A stretch of DNA of 64,000 bases from Actinokineospora alba (GTDB lineage Bacteria; Actinomycetota; Actinomycetes; Mycobacteriales; Pseudonocardiaceae), in the NCBI RefSeq assembly GCF_004362515.1, contig NZ_SNXU01000001.1, positions 6,882,001-6,946,000 of the forward strand, read 5' to 3'. The translations under genes were made by a program, and so were the position numbers. Position 1 is the stretch's first letter, and every line of letters starts with the position of its first letter. Below the pieces are notes generated by a model. The model saw only the letters and a list, made by a program, of their open reading frames with translations. It did not search any database and had not been told where the DNA came from. This document shows, piece after piece, positions 1-7,849 of this stretch.

Positions 1-2
1 GT

Positions 3-497
3 CTAGCAGTCGGTTTCTCGGCAGCCTGGGAGTTGTTTGTCTGGGTCCAAGCCTTCCAGGACAGCCTTGCTGATCTCGCCCAAGACCTTTACCTGTTCCG
101 GGGTCAGGCGGTCGAAGAGTTTCTCGCGGACGGCCGTGACGTGGCCGGGGGCGGCGGCGGCCAGGGCGGCGAAGCCGTCGTCGGTGAGGACGGCGAGGGA
201 GCCGCGCTTGTCGGTCGGGCATTCCTGCCTGCGCACCCAACCCGCGTGCTCCAGCCGGGCGACCGCGTGCGACAGCCTGCTGCGTGACGAGCCGCGCAGG
301 CCCGCGAGTTCGCTCATCCGCATCGACCGGTCGGGCGCGTGGGACAGGACCACGAGGATCTCGTAGTACGTGTACGGCATGTCGGAGTCGCGCTGGAGTT
401 GGCGGTCCAGCTGATCGTTGAGTGCGCCGCTCATGGTGATGAAGGCGCGCCAAACCTCCTGTTCACCGTCGTCCAGCCAGCGCGTGTCGTCCGTCAT
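3..497 (-). CDS. MarR family transcriptional regulator
   Basis: A 164-residue protein of typical MarR length. The winged-helix core spans about residues 40-125, with a recognition-helix segment rich in Ser and Arg (GLRGSSRSRLSHAVARLE) followed by a wing with the family-typical D-K-R-G turn (CPTDKRGS). Such proteins act as dimeric repressors that release DNA on binding a small phenolic or oxidant ligand. It is divergent from the YceI gene, and the shared 120-bp promoter carries several TTGA-N4-TCAA type inverted repeats, so autoregulation plus control of the YceI gene is likely. The ligand cannot be read from the sequence. The start at 497 is the only well-placed ATG. Confidence 0.9.
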   Translation of the reverse strand: MTDDTRWLDDGEQEVWRAFITMSGALNDQLDRQLQRDSDMPYTYYEILVVLSHAPDRSMRMSELAGLRGSSRSRLSHAVARLEHAGWVRRQECPTDKRGSLAVLTDDGFAALAAAAPGHVTAVREKLFDRLTPEQVKVLGEISKAVLEGLDPDKQLPGCRETDC

Positions 498-517
498 GTC
501 TCACATCCTACCTCATA

Positions 518-565
518 GTTGAACCCTCAACGGTTCTCGTGTAGGGTCTGCGATTGAGAGTTCAA
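518..565. promoter_or_regulatory. Probable MarR operator cluster
   Basis: Between the divergent MarR and YceI genes lie GTTGA-ACCC-TCAAC (518-531) and TTGA-GAGT-TCAA (554-565). A looser GTTG/CAAC pair follows at 583-596. Short A/T-rich inverted repeats of this size are typical MarR dimer sites. That this particular regulator binds them is inference. Confidence 0.5.
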
Positions 566-616
566 CTACTCAAAGTTCAACTGTTGCTTGCTCAACGAAC
601 TCAGGAGACGATCCGC

Positions 617-1180
617 ATGACCACCACCGCCAGCCTCACCGAGATCCCCGGTTTCATCGCGGGCACCTGGGACATCGACGCGTCGCACTCCGATGTCGCC
701 TTCACCGTGCGCCACCTGGTCATCACCAAGGTCCGCGGCCGCTTCGACGACGTGACCGGCACCATCGTCACCACCGACGACCTGGCCACCGCGGGCGTCG
801 ACGTCGTCATCGGCCTGAACAGCATCAACACCAACAGCGAGCAGCGTGACGGGCACCTGAAGTCGGCCGACTTCTTCGAGACCGAGACCTACCCGGAGAT
901 GACCTACAAGGCGACCGGCGTCCGCCCGGCGGGCGACAAGTTCGTCCTCGACGGCGAGCTGTCCCTCAAGGGCGTCACGAAGACCGTGCCGGTGACCTTC
1001 GAGCTCAACGGCTTCTCCCCCGACCCGTGGGGCGGCACCCGCATCGGCCTGTCCGGCGACGCGTCGATCAACCGCAAGGACTTCGGGGTGAACTTCGAGG
1101 GCGTGCAGAACGGTCTCGCCGTGGTCGCCGACAAGATCGACATCCACCTCGAGATCGAGGCCGTGCTGCGTCAGGGCTGA
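617..1180 (+). CDS. YceI family lipid/isoprenoid-binding protein
   Basis: The product has 187 residues from ATG 617, which is preceded by a clear AGGAGA ribosome site. In-frame codons further upstream run into the operator-rich promoter and are less likely. YceI hallmarks are visible: an opening GTWDIDASHSDVAFTVRHL strand, the FDDVTGT turn, the DGHLKSADFFE motif and the final NFEGVQNGLAVVADKI strand. The family folds as a lipocalin-like barrel that binds polyisoprenoid or fatty-acyl ligands. No signal peptide is evident, so it is probably cytoplasmic, as is common in actinobacteria. The gene faces away from the MarR regulator that probably controls it. Its last 10 bp overlap the convergent HIT gene. 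Confidence 0.9.
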   Translation: MTTTASLTEIPGFIAGTWDIDASHSDVAFTVRHLVITKVRGRFDDVTGTIVTTDDLATAGVDVVIGLNSINTNSEQRDGHLKSADFFETETYPEMTYKATGVRPAGDKFVLDGELSLKGVTKTVPVTFELNGFSPDPWGGTRIGLSGDASINRKDFGVNFEGVQNGLAVVADKIDIHLEIEAVLRQG

Positions 1181-1779
1181 GCCCAGGCCTCAGCGAGCAG
1201 AGCGCGGGTTTCGCCGAGCAGCTGCGGCAACACCTTGGTGTGACCGACGACCGGCATGAAGTTGGCGTCGCCGCCCCAGCGCGGCACCAGGTGTTGATGC
1301 AGGTGAGCGGCGATACCCGCGCCCGCGACCACCCCCTGGTTCATCCCGATGTTGAACCCGTGCGGCGCCGCCACCCGCCGCGCGACCCGCATGGCCCGCT
1401 GGGTGAACTCGCCCAGTTCGACGGTCTCGGGCGCGGTCAGCTCCGTGTAGTCGGCGACGTGCCGGTACGGGACGACCATGAGGTGGCCGGGGTTGTACGG
1501 GTAGAGGTTCAGCACCGCGTAGACCAGCTCACCGCGCGCGATGATCAGCGCGTCGGCGTCGTCGAGGTCGACCAGCCCGCAGAACGGGCAGCCGTCCTCC
1601 TCGTCGTGCTCGGGCTTGTTCTCGCCGCGGATGTAGGCCATCCGGTGCGGCGTCCACAGCCGTTGGAGCGCGTCCGGCACCCCCACCCCGTTCTGGGCGA
1701 CGAGCTCGGGCTCTCCGGAGCCAACGGCAGCGGCCATGTCCACGATCCTAGTGGCGGCCAGTTCTCCCGGATTGGCCAT
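1171..1779 (-). CDS. HIT domain protein (AP4A phosphorylase-like)
   Basis: This is a 202-residue histidine-triad hydrolase or phosphorylase. A CPFC pair near residue 65 looks like a zinc knuckle. The core strand reads NLYPYNPGHLMVVPYRHV, and the active-site triad HLHQHLVPRW lies near residue 160. Actinobacterial members with this long N-terminus are diadenosine tetraphosphate phosphorylase-like. In many actinobacteria this gene directly follows thrS on the same strand. Here thrS lies on the same strand, but 1.5 kb of cupin gene, membrane-protein gene and repeat DNA separates them. The gene overlaps the convergent YceI gene by 10 bp. Confidence 0.9.
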   Translation of the reverse strand: MANPGELAATRIVDMAAAVGSGEPELVAQNGVGVPDALQRLWTPHRMAYIRGENKPEHDEEDGCPFCGLVDLDDADALIIARGELVYAVLNLYPYNPGHLMVVPYRHVADYTELTAPETVELGEFTQRAMRVARRVAAPHGFNIGMNQGVVAGAGIAAHLHQHLVPRWGGDANFMPVVGHTKVLPQLLGETRALLAEAWAQP

Positions 1780-1814
1780 GGTCGCGACCCGGGCGGCTGC
1801 ATAGGGTCGGGCGG

Positions 1815-2264
1815 GTGACCTTGCTGATCAAATCCCCCGCCGACGTCGAGCGCCTGCGCGCGGTCAGCGGCGAGTACCGCGTCCTGCTCTCCGGTGCCGA
1901 CACCGGCGGCAGGCTGGCGGTCGTCGAACAGATCCTCCCGCCAGGCGCGCTCGGCGCTGCCCCGCATGTGCACCACGGGCACGAGGAGGACTTCATGGTC
2001 ACCTCGGGCGCGATCACCTTCGACACCGCGACCGACGCCCGCGTGGTCGCCGCCGGTGGCGTGGTGTCGGTCCCCCGAGGCGCCGCCCACGGCTTCCGCA
2101 ACGACACGTCTGAGGTCGCACGGTGCATCGTGACTTTCACGCCCGCCGGGTATGAGGACTACTTCCGGCTGATCGACGAACTGGTCCGGGCTGGTACGTC
2201 CCCCGACGCCGACACCCTTGCGCGATTGCGGGCGCGGTTCGCGACCGAGTCAGCGACTCGCTAG
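1815..2264 (+). CDS. Cupin domain protein
   Basis: A 149-residue single-cupin protein starting at GTG 1815. Cupin motif 1 is visible as PHVHHGHEEDFMVTSG, around residues 55-72, with three candidate metal-binding His residues and one Glu. Motif 2 appears as SVPRGAAHGFRN, around residues 92-103. Small cupins of this type are non-haem metalloenzymes or ligand-binding proteins, and the substrate is not deducible. It is divergent from the HIT gene, with a 35-bp gap, and its end overlaps the convergent membrane-protein gene by 15 bp. Confidence 0.85.
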   Translation: MTLLIKSPADVERLRAVSGEYRVLLSGADTGGRLAVVEQILPPGALGAAPHVHHGHEEDFMVTSGAITFDTATDARVVAAGGVVSVPRGAAHGFRNDTSEVARCIVTFTPAGYEDYFRLIDELVRAGTSPDADTLARLRARFATESATR

Positions 2265-2627
2265 TGCCCGAATGTAGGCGTTGGCTTCGGAGCGGAACAT
2301 GAGGACCGTTCCCACGATCGCGGCTGCGGCGACGATGGTGATCGCTATGAGCTCGATTCCCGGGCCTGTTCCGACGAAGGTGCTCGCGGCGAGGTAGAGG
2401 AGGAGGGCGGCGATGAGGGCCAGCACGATTCTTGGGCCGCGCCAGCCTTTTCGGAGATTGCCCGCGCAGAGGACGATCACTATGCCGACGAAGAAGACCA
2501 CGCCGTGGCTGGGGACGGGGTTGGTGTTGAGGATGATGGTGATCAGGACGAAGAGCAGGAGCGAGATGCCTAGGGTGAGCCAGACGGCGTAGGCCTGGTC
2601 GAGGCACTTCGGTCGCTCGTGATCCAT
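2250..2627 (-). CDS. Small four-helix membrane protein, unknown function
   Basis: A 125-residue protein with about four hydrophobic segments: residues 15-34 (WLTLGISLLLFVLITIIL), 43-57, 66-83 and 89-108. A short basic loop (RKGWRGPR) follows the second segment, which places the loops between helix pairs in the cytoplasm. No catalytic motif is recognised and the family cannot be named. The gene is convergent with the cupin gene, overlapping its last 15 bp. The repeat-rich block begins immediately upstream of its start. Confidence 0.6.
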   Translation of the reverse strand: MDHERPKCLDQAYAVWLTLGISLLLFVLITIILNTNPVPSHGVVFFVGIVIVLCAGNLRKGWRGPRIVLALIAALLLYLAASTFVGTGPGIELIAITIVAAAAIVGTVLMFRSEANAYIRALASR

Positions 2628-2702
2628 GGGGCGATGGTATCGATTGTTGGTGGTTTCGGCGTTTTGAGCGACCCGTTTGGGTGGTCTGCTTGCCGTGGGG
2701 GT

Positions 2703-2849
2703 GCCTGTTTGGGTGGAGTGGTTTCTTTGGGGCCCCTACGAAGAAAGACCCCTGTCGTGGAAAAGCGGGTGGGGAGCCTTCGGCCCACGACCACGGCAAG
2801 TTTAGGGGTCTTTCTTCTCCCCCAAAGAAACCACTCCACCCAAACAGGC
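2703..2849. repeat. Large inverted repeat with GCCTGTTTGGGTGG ends
   Basis: This 147-bp imperfect palindrome has outer arms that read GCCTGTTTGGGTGGAGTGG and its complement, followed by TTTCTTTGG and AAAGACCCCT segments that also pair. No coding sense is apparent. The same 14-bp outer arm closes the inverted repeat at 58747-58886, so both belong to one repeat class with variable inner stems. It could be a MITE-like element or a transcribed hairpin. No target-site duplication was seen. Confidence 0.75.
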
Positions 2850-3275
2850 CGTCGCGTTGGCCCGTTGCGATTCGGGGGCGGGGGCTTTGCGACCGAAACA
2901 AGCCGTGGCGTTGGCCCGCCGGTTTCATGGACGGGTGGGCCTGCGCCAAACAAACCGTGGCGTTAGCCCGCCGGGTTTCATGGACGGGTGGCCTGCACCC
3001 GAACAGACCGCCGGGATCCGCCCCTCACCCTCGCGGGCGGTGAGCCTGCGCCCAAACAAGCCGCGGCGTTAGCCCGTTGAGTTTCGTGGGCGGTCGGCCT
3101 GCACCCGAACAGACCGCCGGGATCCGCCCCTCACCCTCGCGGGCGGTGAGCCTGCGCCCAAACAAGCCGCGGCGTTAGCCCGTTGAGTTTCGTGGGCGGT
3201 CGGCCTGCACCCGAACAGACCGCCGGGATCCGCCCCTCACCCTCGCGGGCGGTGAGCTTGTGCCCGAGCAGGCCC
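2840..3275. repeat. Tandem array with 53-bp period
   Basis: Nine copies of a CCNAACANRCC-like core occur with the third base at 2842, 2896, 2948, 3001, 3054, 3107, 3160, 3213 and 3266, a spacing of 52-54 bp. From 2991 the array is a near-perfect 106-bp repeat built of two diverged 53-bp halves, with periods starting at 2991, 3097 and 3203. The first core coincides with the right arm of the adjacent inverted repeat. No plausible protein is encoded, and the array ends just before the thrS terminator. Confidence 0.85.
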
Positions 3276-3290
3276 CGGATCCTGGGTGAA

Positions 3291-3333
3291 TGAGAGAAGC
3301 GGGCCGTTCCTTGGAAACGGCCCGCTTCTCTCA
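3291..3333 (-). terminator. thrS terminator hairpin
   Basis: A perfect 18-bp stem (TGAGAGAAGCGGGCCGTT, 3291-3308, pairing with 3316-3333) with a 7-nt loop lies 14 bp beyond the thrS stop codon. This is a strong intrinsic-type terminator without a long U-run, as is usual in high-GC actinobacteria. Confidence 0.8.
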
Positions 3334-3347
3334 CTCGCTATTGGTCC

Positions 3348-5369
3348 CTATTCGGCGACCTTGAAGGTCTCCGCCGAGGGTGACGTGTTGTCCCGGCGTT
3401 CGATCCATTCGTGGACTGCCTCCACCGCGCGGTCCACGGGGATTCCGTTGACCTGCGACCCATCGCGGAAGCGGAACGACACCGAGCCGGACTCGACGTC
3501 CTTCGCGCCTGCCACCAGCAGGAAGGGGACCTTCTGCAGGGTGTGGGTGCGGATCTTCTTCTGCATTCGGTCGTCCGATGTGTCCACGTCCACCCGGATG
3601 CCCTTGGCGCGCAGGGCCTTGGCTACCTGTTGCAAGTGCTCCACGTGGTCCTCGGCGATCGGGATGCCGACGGCCTGGACTGGGGCCAGCCACGCCGGGA
3701 AGGCGCCCGCGTAGTGCTCGGTCAGGACGCCGAAGAAGCGTTCGATGGAACCGAACAGCGCCCGGTGAATCATGATCGGCTGCTGGCGTGAGCCGTCCGG
3801 GGCGGTGTATTCCAGTTCGAAGCGGCGGGGCTGGTTGAAGTCGAGCTGGATGGTCGACATCTGCCAACTCCGGCCGATGGCGTCCTTGGCCTGCACCGAG
3901 ATCTTCGGACCGTAGTAAGCGGCGCCGCCCGGGTCGGGGACGAGGTCGAGGCCGGAGTCGACAGCGGCCTGGCGCAGCGTCTCGGTGGCCTCTTCCCATT
4001 CCGCTGGGTCGCCGATGAACTTCGGCGAGTCGTCCCGGGTGGACAGTTCCAGGTAGAAGTCGCTCAGGCCGTAGTCGGCGAGCAGGTCGAGGACGAACTT
4101 CAGCAGTGACCGGAGCTCGCCGGGCATCTGCTCCTTGGTGCAGTAGATGTGCGAGTCGTCCATCGTCAGGCCGCGGACCCGGGTGAGGCCGTGGACCACG
4201 CCGGACTTCTCGTACCGGTAGACCGTGCCGAACTCGAAGAGCCGCAGCGGCAGCTCGCGGTAGGACCGCCCGCGCGACCTGAAGATCAGGTTGTGCATCG
4301 GGCAGTTCATGGCCTTGAGGTAGTAGTCCTCGCCCTCGAACTGGATGGGCGGGAACATCGTGTCCGCGTAGTACGGCAGGTGGCCCGAGGTGTGGAACAG
4401 CCCGCTCTTGCTGATGTGCGGGGTGTTCACGAACTCGTAGCCGGACTCCTCGTGCCTGCGGCGCGCGTAGGTCTCCAGTTCGCGGCGGATGATGCCGCCC
4501 TTGGGGTGGAACACCGCCAGGCCCGAGCCCAGTTCGTCCGGGAAGCTGAACAGGTCCAGCTCCACGCCGAGCTTGCGGTGGTCACGCCGCTCAGCCTCGG
4601 CGATGCGCTCCAGATGCGCGTCGAGCGCCTCCTGCGACTCCCACGCCGTGCCGTAGATGCGCTGCAGCTGCGGGTTCTTCTCGTTGCCGCGCCAGTACGC
4701 CGCCGCCACCCGCATCAGCTTGAACGCCGGGATGTGCTTGGTCGTGGGCACGTGCGGACCGCGGCACAGGTCGCCCCAGACCTGCTCGCCGCTGCGCGGG
4801 TCGAGGTTGTCGTAGATCGTCAGCTCGCCGCCGCCGACCTCCATCACCTCGTCCGTGTCCACATCGGACTTGAGGTCGACCAGCTCCAGCTTGAACGGCT
4901 CGGCCGCCAGCTCCTGCTTCGCCGCTTCGACCGACTCCACCACACGGCGGGAGAACCGCTGCGAGCCCTTGATGATCGCCTTCATGCGCTTCTCCAGCGC
5001 CTGCAGGTCCTCCGGGGTGAACGGCTTGTCCACCGAGAAGTCGTAGTAGAAGCCGTCGCGGACCGGCGGGCCGATGCCGAGCTTGGCCTCGGGGAACTGC
5101 TGCTGCACCGCCTGCGCGAGCACGTGCGCGCAGGAGTGGCGGACGACCGCGCGGCCGTCGTCGCTGTTCGCGGCGACCGGCTCGACCGTGGCGTCGGCCT
5201 CCGGGATCCACGACAGGTCGCGGAGCTGACCGGCGGAGTCGCGCACGACGACGATCGCGTCGGGACCCTTGCCGGGGAGACCGGCTTCGCGCACGGCAGC
5301 GCCCGCGGTAGTGCCCGCCTGCACCACCACGCTCGTGGCGGGTGCGACGGCTACGGGCTGCTCGGACAC
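3348..5369 (-). CDS. thrS: Threonyl-tRNA synthetase
   Basis: A 673-residue class II aminoacyl-tRNA synthetase that charges tRNA-Thr. An N-terminal TGS domain occupies about residues 15-65. The editing domain opens with HSCAH at residues 78-82, the HxxxH metal site that clears Ser-tRNA-Thr. The catalytic core includes the zinc-site segment MNCPMHN and the motif-2 region FGTVYRYEKSGVVHGLTRVRG. The C-terminal anticodon-binding domain ends with VNGIPVDRAVEAVHEWIERR. The length is normal for actinobacteria. The gene stands alone, with a strong terminator after it. The HIT gene that commonly follows thrS lies 1.5 kb farther on. Confidence 0.98.
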   Translation of the reverse strand: MSEQPVAVAPATSVVVQAGTTAGAAVREAGLPGKGPDAIVVVRDSAGQLRDLSWIPEADATVEPVAANSDDGRAVVRHSCAHVLAQAVQQQFPEAKLGIGPPVRDGFYYDFSVDKPFTPEDLQALEKRMKAIIKGSQRFSRRVVESVEAAKQELAAEPFKLELVDLKSDVDTDEVMEVGGGELTIYDNLDPRSGEQVWGDLCRGPHVPTTKHIPAFKLMRVAAAYWRGNEKNPQLQRIYGTAWESQEALDAHLERIAEAERRDHRKLGVELDLFSFPDELGSGLAVFHPKGGIIRRELETYARRRHEESGYEFVNTPHISKSGLFHTSGHLPYYADTMFPPIQFEGEDYYLKAMNCPMHNLIFRSRGRSYRELPLRLFEFGTVYRYEKSGVVHGLTRVRGLTMDDSHIYCTKEQMPGELRSLLKFVLDLLADYGLSDFYLELSTRDDSPKFIGDPAEWEEATETLRQAAVDSGLDLVPDPGGAAYYGPKISVQAKDAIGRSWQMSTIQLDFNQPRRFELEYTAPDGSRQQPIMIHRALFGSIERFFGVLTEHYAGAFPAWLAPVQAVGIPIAEDHVEHLQQVAKALRAKGIRVDVDTSDDRMQKKIRTHTLQKVPFLLVAGAKDVESGSVSFRFRDGSQVNGIPVDRAVEAVHEWIERRDNTSPSAETFKVAE

Positions 5370-5470
5370 GGTGACTCCTCGGTTCAGAACAAAGCTGACG
5401 AGGAGTGATGTTATCGAGCCACCCGGACGCCGCGCTCCCCGGTTTGCCCTGCCTGTGGATAACTGGCCGG

Positions 5471-6121
5471 CTAGGCCCCGAGCATCTCCTGCATGCGGCG
5501 GATCTCGGCGGACTGGGTGGCGGTCACGTCGTCGGCCATTTCCTGCACCCGCACCTCAGTGCCCTTGGTCCGCACGGTGTCGGCCATGGCGAGCGCGCCC
5601 TGGTGGTGGGCGATCATCAGCCGCAGGAACAGCTTGTCGAACTCGGCGCCCTTGGCCGCCTTGAGCTGGTCCATCTGCTCCGGCGTGGCCATGCCCGGCA
5701 TGCCTTCGTGGGCGTTGTGGTCGCCGTGGCCCGCGGGCGGCACGGGCGGCTTGTTGTGCGTCTTCAGCCAGCCGTCCATCATCTCGATCTCCGGGCCCTG
5801 CGCGTCGGCGATACGCGACGCGAGCCCCTTGACCTGCTCGTCCGCGCCGCGGTCCGGGACGAGCACGGCCATCTGGATGGCCTGCCGGTGGTGCACGATC
5901 ATGTCCCGCACGTAGGTCACGTCCGCGTCGTTCGGCGGGGTGCCCGGGCGCGCGCTGCCCGCTTCCTCAGGAGACAGCGTCTGGTTCGACTCCCCCGGCT
6001 TACCCGGCTGGAGCACCGGCGCGGTCGGCTTCGCACCCTGGGGCTCGTCACCACTGCACGCGGTCAGCCCAAGCACCGCACCCAGCACCACGACTCCGCC
6101 AGCCATCCGCCGAAACCACAT
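5471..6121 (-). CDS. DUF305 lipoprotein
   Basis: A 216-residue exported lipoprotein. The signal peptide ends in the lipobox LTAC, with the lipidated Cys at about residue 22. A Pro-rich linker leads into a DUF305 domain with its paired His motifs: MIVHHRQAIQMAVL near residue 72 and MIAHHQGALAMADTV near residue 168. The motif pair suggests a four-helix, ferritin-like metal-binding fold. DUF305 proteins are often found with copper-handling or secreted-protein genes. The gene is divergent from the first of three LVIVD-repeat proteins, so the two may respond to the same signal. Confidence 0.9.
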   Translation of the reverse strand: MWFRRMAGGVVVLGAVLGLTACSGDEPQGAKPTAPVLQPGKPGESNQTLSPEEAGSARPGTPPNDADVTYVRDMIVHHRQAIQMAVLVPDRGADEQVKGLASRIADAQGPEIEMMDGWLKTHNKPPVPPAGHGDHNAHEGMPGMATPEQMDQLKAAKGAEFDKLFLRLMIAHHQGALAMADTVRTKGTEVRVQEMADDVTATQSAEIRRMQEMLGA

Positions 6122-6290
6122 TCAGAGCACGCCCTCTCCTGTCCAGCAGCACAACGTCCGCAAGGTACTACGAGATCTGTTGCCATTCACTCCTCGACTG
6201 GGAAAAACGCCGGTCAGGAAAGGCTTCTGCCTGAGAGAACACCGGTCAAATAATGTCGTGACCCACTTCCTGCAGCGAGGGGATCTTCCT

Positions 6291-7691
6291 GTGACCCACT
6301 CCAAACGCCGTCTGGCTTGCGCGGCCGCGGCGGGCGTCGCCGTCGCCGCCGTCCTCACCGTCGGCACCTCCACCGCACTGGCGGCGCCGCCACCGCCCGG
6401 CCCGGGCGTCGACCAGATCGTCAGCAGCCCGAACATGAAGCAACTGGCGAACGTCCCGCCCACCGCGCCCCTGTCGGGCGCGAGTTCGACCGGCACCGAC
6501 CTGGCGTTCACCGGCAACTACGCCATCCAGGGCAACTACCTGGGCTTCACCATCTACGACATCACCACCCCGAGCGCGCCGAGGATCGCCAGCCAGGTCC
6601 TTTGCCCGGGCGCGCAGAACGACGTCTCGGTGCACGGGAACCTGCTCTTCCTGTCCACCGACTCGCGGCGCACCGACGACTCCTGCAACTCCGGGTCCTC
6701 CTCCAGTGGCACCACCTACTGGGAGGGGATCAAGATCTTCGACATCGCCGACAAGGCGAACCCCCGCTACCTCAAGAGCGTCAAGACCGCCTGCGGGTCG
6801 CACACGCACACTCTTGTCCCGGACAAGGCGGGCACGGACGTCTACCTCTACGTCTCGTCTTACAGCCCGTCGACGACGCTGGCGGACTGCCAGCCGCCGC
6901 ACGACAAGATCTCGATCGTGAAAGTGCCGCTCGCGGCGCCCGCGACCGCGTCCGTCGTGGCGACCCCGGTCCTGTTCCCGGACGGCGGCAACCCGGGCTC
7001 GAGCCGCACCTCGGCCACCACGGGCTGCCACGACATCACCGCGTACCCGTCGAAGGACCTCGCAGCGGGCGCGTGCATGGGTGACGGCGTGCTGCTCGAC
7101 ATCGCCGACCGCCTCAACCCGCGGGTCATCGACCGGGTCCGGGACGACGCGAACTTCGCGTTCTGGCACTCGGCGACGTTCAACAACGCGGGCACCAAGG
7201 TGATCTTCACCGACGAGCTCGGCGGCGGCGGCGCGGCGACCTGCAACAAGAAGACCGGCCCGACCCGGGGCGCCGACGGCGTCTACGACATCAGCGGCGC
7301 GGGCGACACCCGTGACCTGGTGTTCCGCAGCTACTTCAAGATCCCGCGCTTCCAGACCAACACGGAGAACTGCGTCGCGCACAACGGCTCGCTGATCCCG
7401 GTCGAGGGCAAGGACATCATGGTCCAGTCCTGGTACCAGGGCGGCGTGTCGGTGTGGGACTTCACCGACTCGGCCAACCCGCGCGAGATCGGCTTCTGGG
7501 AGCGCGGCCCGCTGCCCAACGGCGGCTCCGGCGGAACCTGGTCGGCGTACTACTACAACGGCAACATCTACTCGTCCGACCTGGTCAAGGGCCTCGACGT
7601 GCTCGACATCAGCGACCCGGCGACCGACGGCGCGAAGAGCGTGCGGTTCACCGAGCTCAACGTGCAGACGCAGGGCACCTACAGCGGCTGA
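6291..7691 (+). CDS. Exported LVIVD-repeat propeller protein 1
   Basis: The product has about 466 residues from GTG 6291. That start is preceded by GAGGGG and followed directly by a classic signal peptide (KRR then a hydrophobic stretch ending ALA-APP). A longer in-frame reading upstream overlaps the divergent DUF305 gene and is unlikely. LVIVD-type units such as GFTIYDITTPSAPRIASQV and GIKIFDIADKANPRYLKSV mark a beta-propeller. Conserved patches GSHTHTLVPDKAGTDVYLYVSS, FWHSATFNNAGTKVIFTDE and CVAHNGSLIPV carry many His and Asp residues. Function is unknown. It is the first of three tandem paralogues and ends at a hairpin terminator. Confidence 0.85.
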   Translation: MTHSKRRLACAAAAGVAVAAVLTVGTSTALAAPPPPGPGVDQIVSSPNMKQLANVPPTAPLSGASSTGTDLAFTGNYAIQGNYLGFTIYDITTPSAPRIASQVLCPGAQNDVSVHGNLLFLSTDSRRTDDSCNSGSSSSGTTYWEGIKIFDIADKANPRYLKSVKTACGSHTHTLVPDKAGTDVYLYVSSYSPSTTLADCQPPHDKISIVKVPLAAPATASVVATPVLFPDGGNPGSSRTSATTGCHDITAYPSKDLAAGACMGDGVLLDIADRLNPRVIDRVRDDANFAFWHSATFNNAGTKVIFTDELGGGGAATCNKKTGPTRGADGVYDISGAGDTRDLVFRSYFKIPRFQTNTENCVAHNGSLIPVEGKDIMVQSWYQGGVSVWDFTDSANPREIGFWERGPLPNGGSGGTWSAYYYNGNIYSSDLVKGLDVLDISDPATDGAKSVRFTELNVQTQGTYSG

Positions 7692-7702
7692 CGTTCGACG
7701 GG

Positions 7703-7735
7703 AAGGGCCCTTCCGGACTCCGGCGGGGCCCTTTT
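7703..7735 (+). terminator. Terminator after LVIVD gene 1
   Basis: AAGGGCCC at 7703-7710 pairs with GGGCCCTT at 7726-7733 and is followed by a short T-run. The hairpin lies 12 bp after the stop codon. Confidence 0.65.
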
Positions 7736-7805
7736 CCTACGCCAGAGTATTCCCGGCTAAACGGCAACTGGGAAAAATAATCACTGTTTGGAAGTAGATC
7801 CACGG

Positions 7806-7819
7806 GAGACACTGCGCGG
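7806..7819 (+). promoter_or_regulatory. Conserved upstream element of LVIVD gene 2
   Basis: GAGACACTGCGCGG ends 31 bp before the GTG start. A near match, GAGATACTGCGTGG (9311-9324), ends 31 bp before the start of LVIVD gene 3. Identical spacing suggests a shared promoter or leader element. The factor that recognises it is unknown. Confidence 0.4.
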
Positions 7820-7849
7820 ATAAGTCATCCTACGAATGAGGGGAACAGC

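Noticed and set aside
2137..2949. A 270-codon minus-strand frame over the repeat block
   Set aside because: Its sequence is made of repeat-derived Pro/Arg-rich residues and crosses a hairpin, with no domain.
2840..3275. CRISPR array
   Set aside because: The units are contiguous 53-bp repeats without unique spacers, and no cas gene is nearby.
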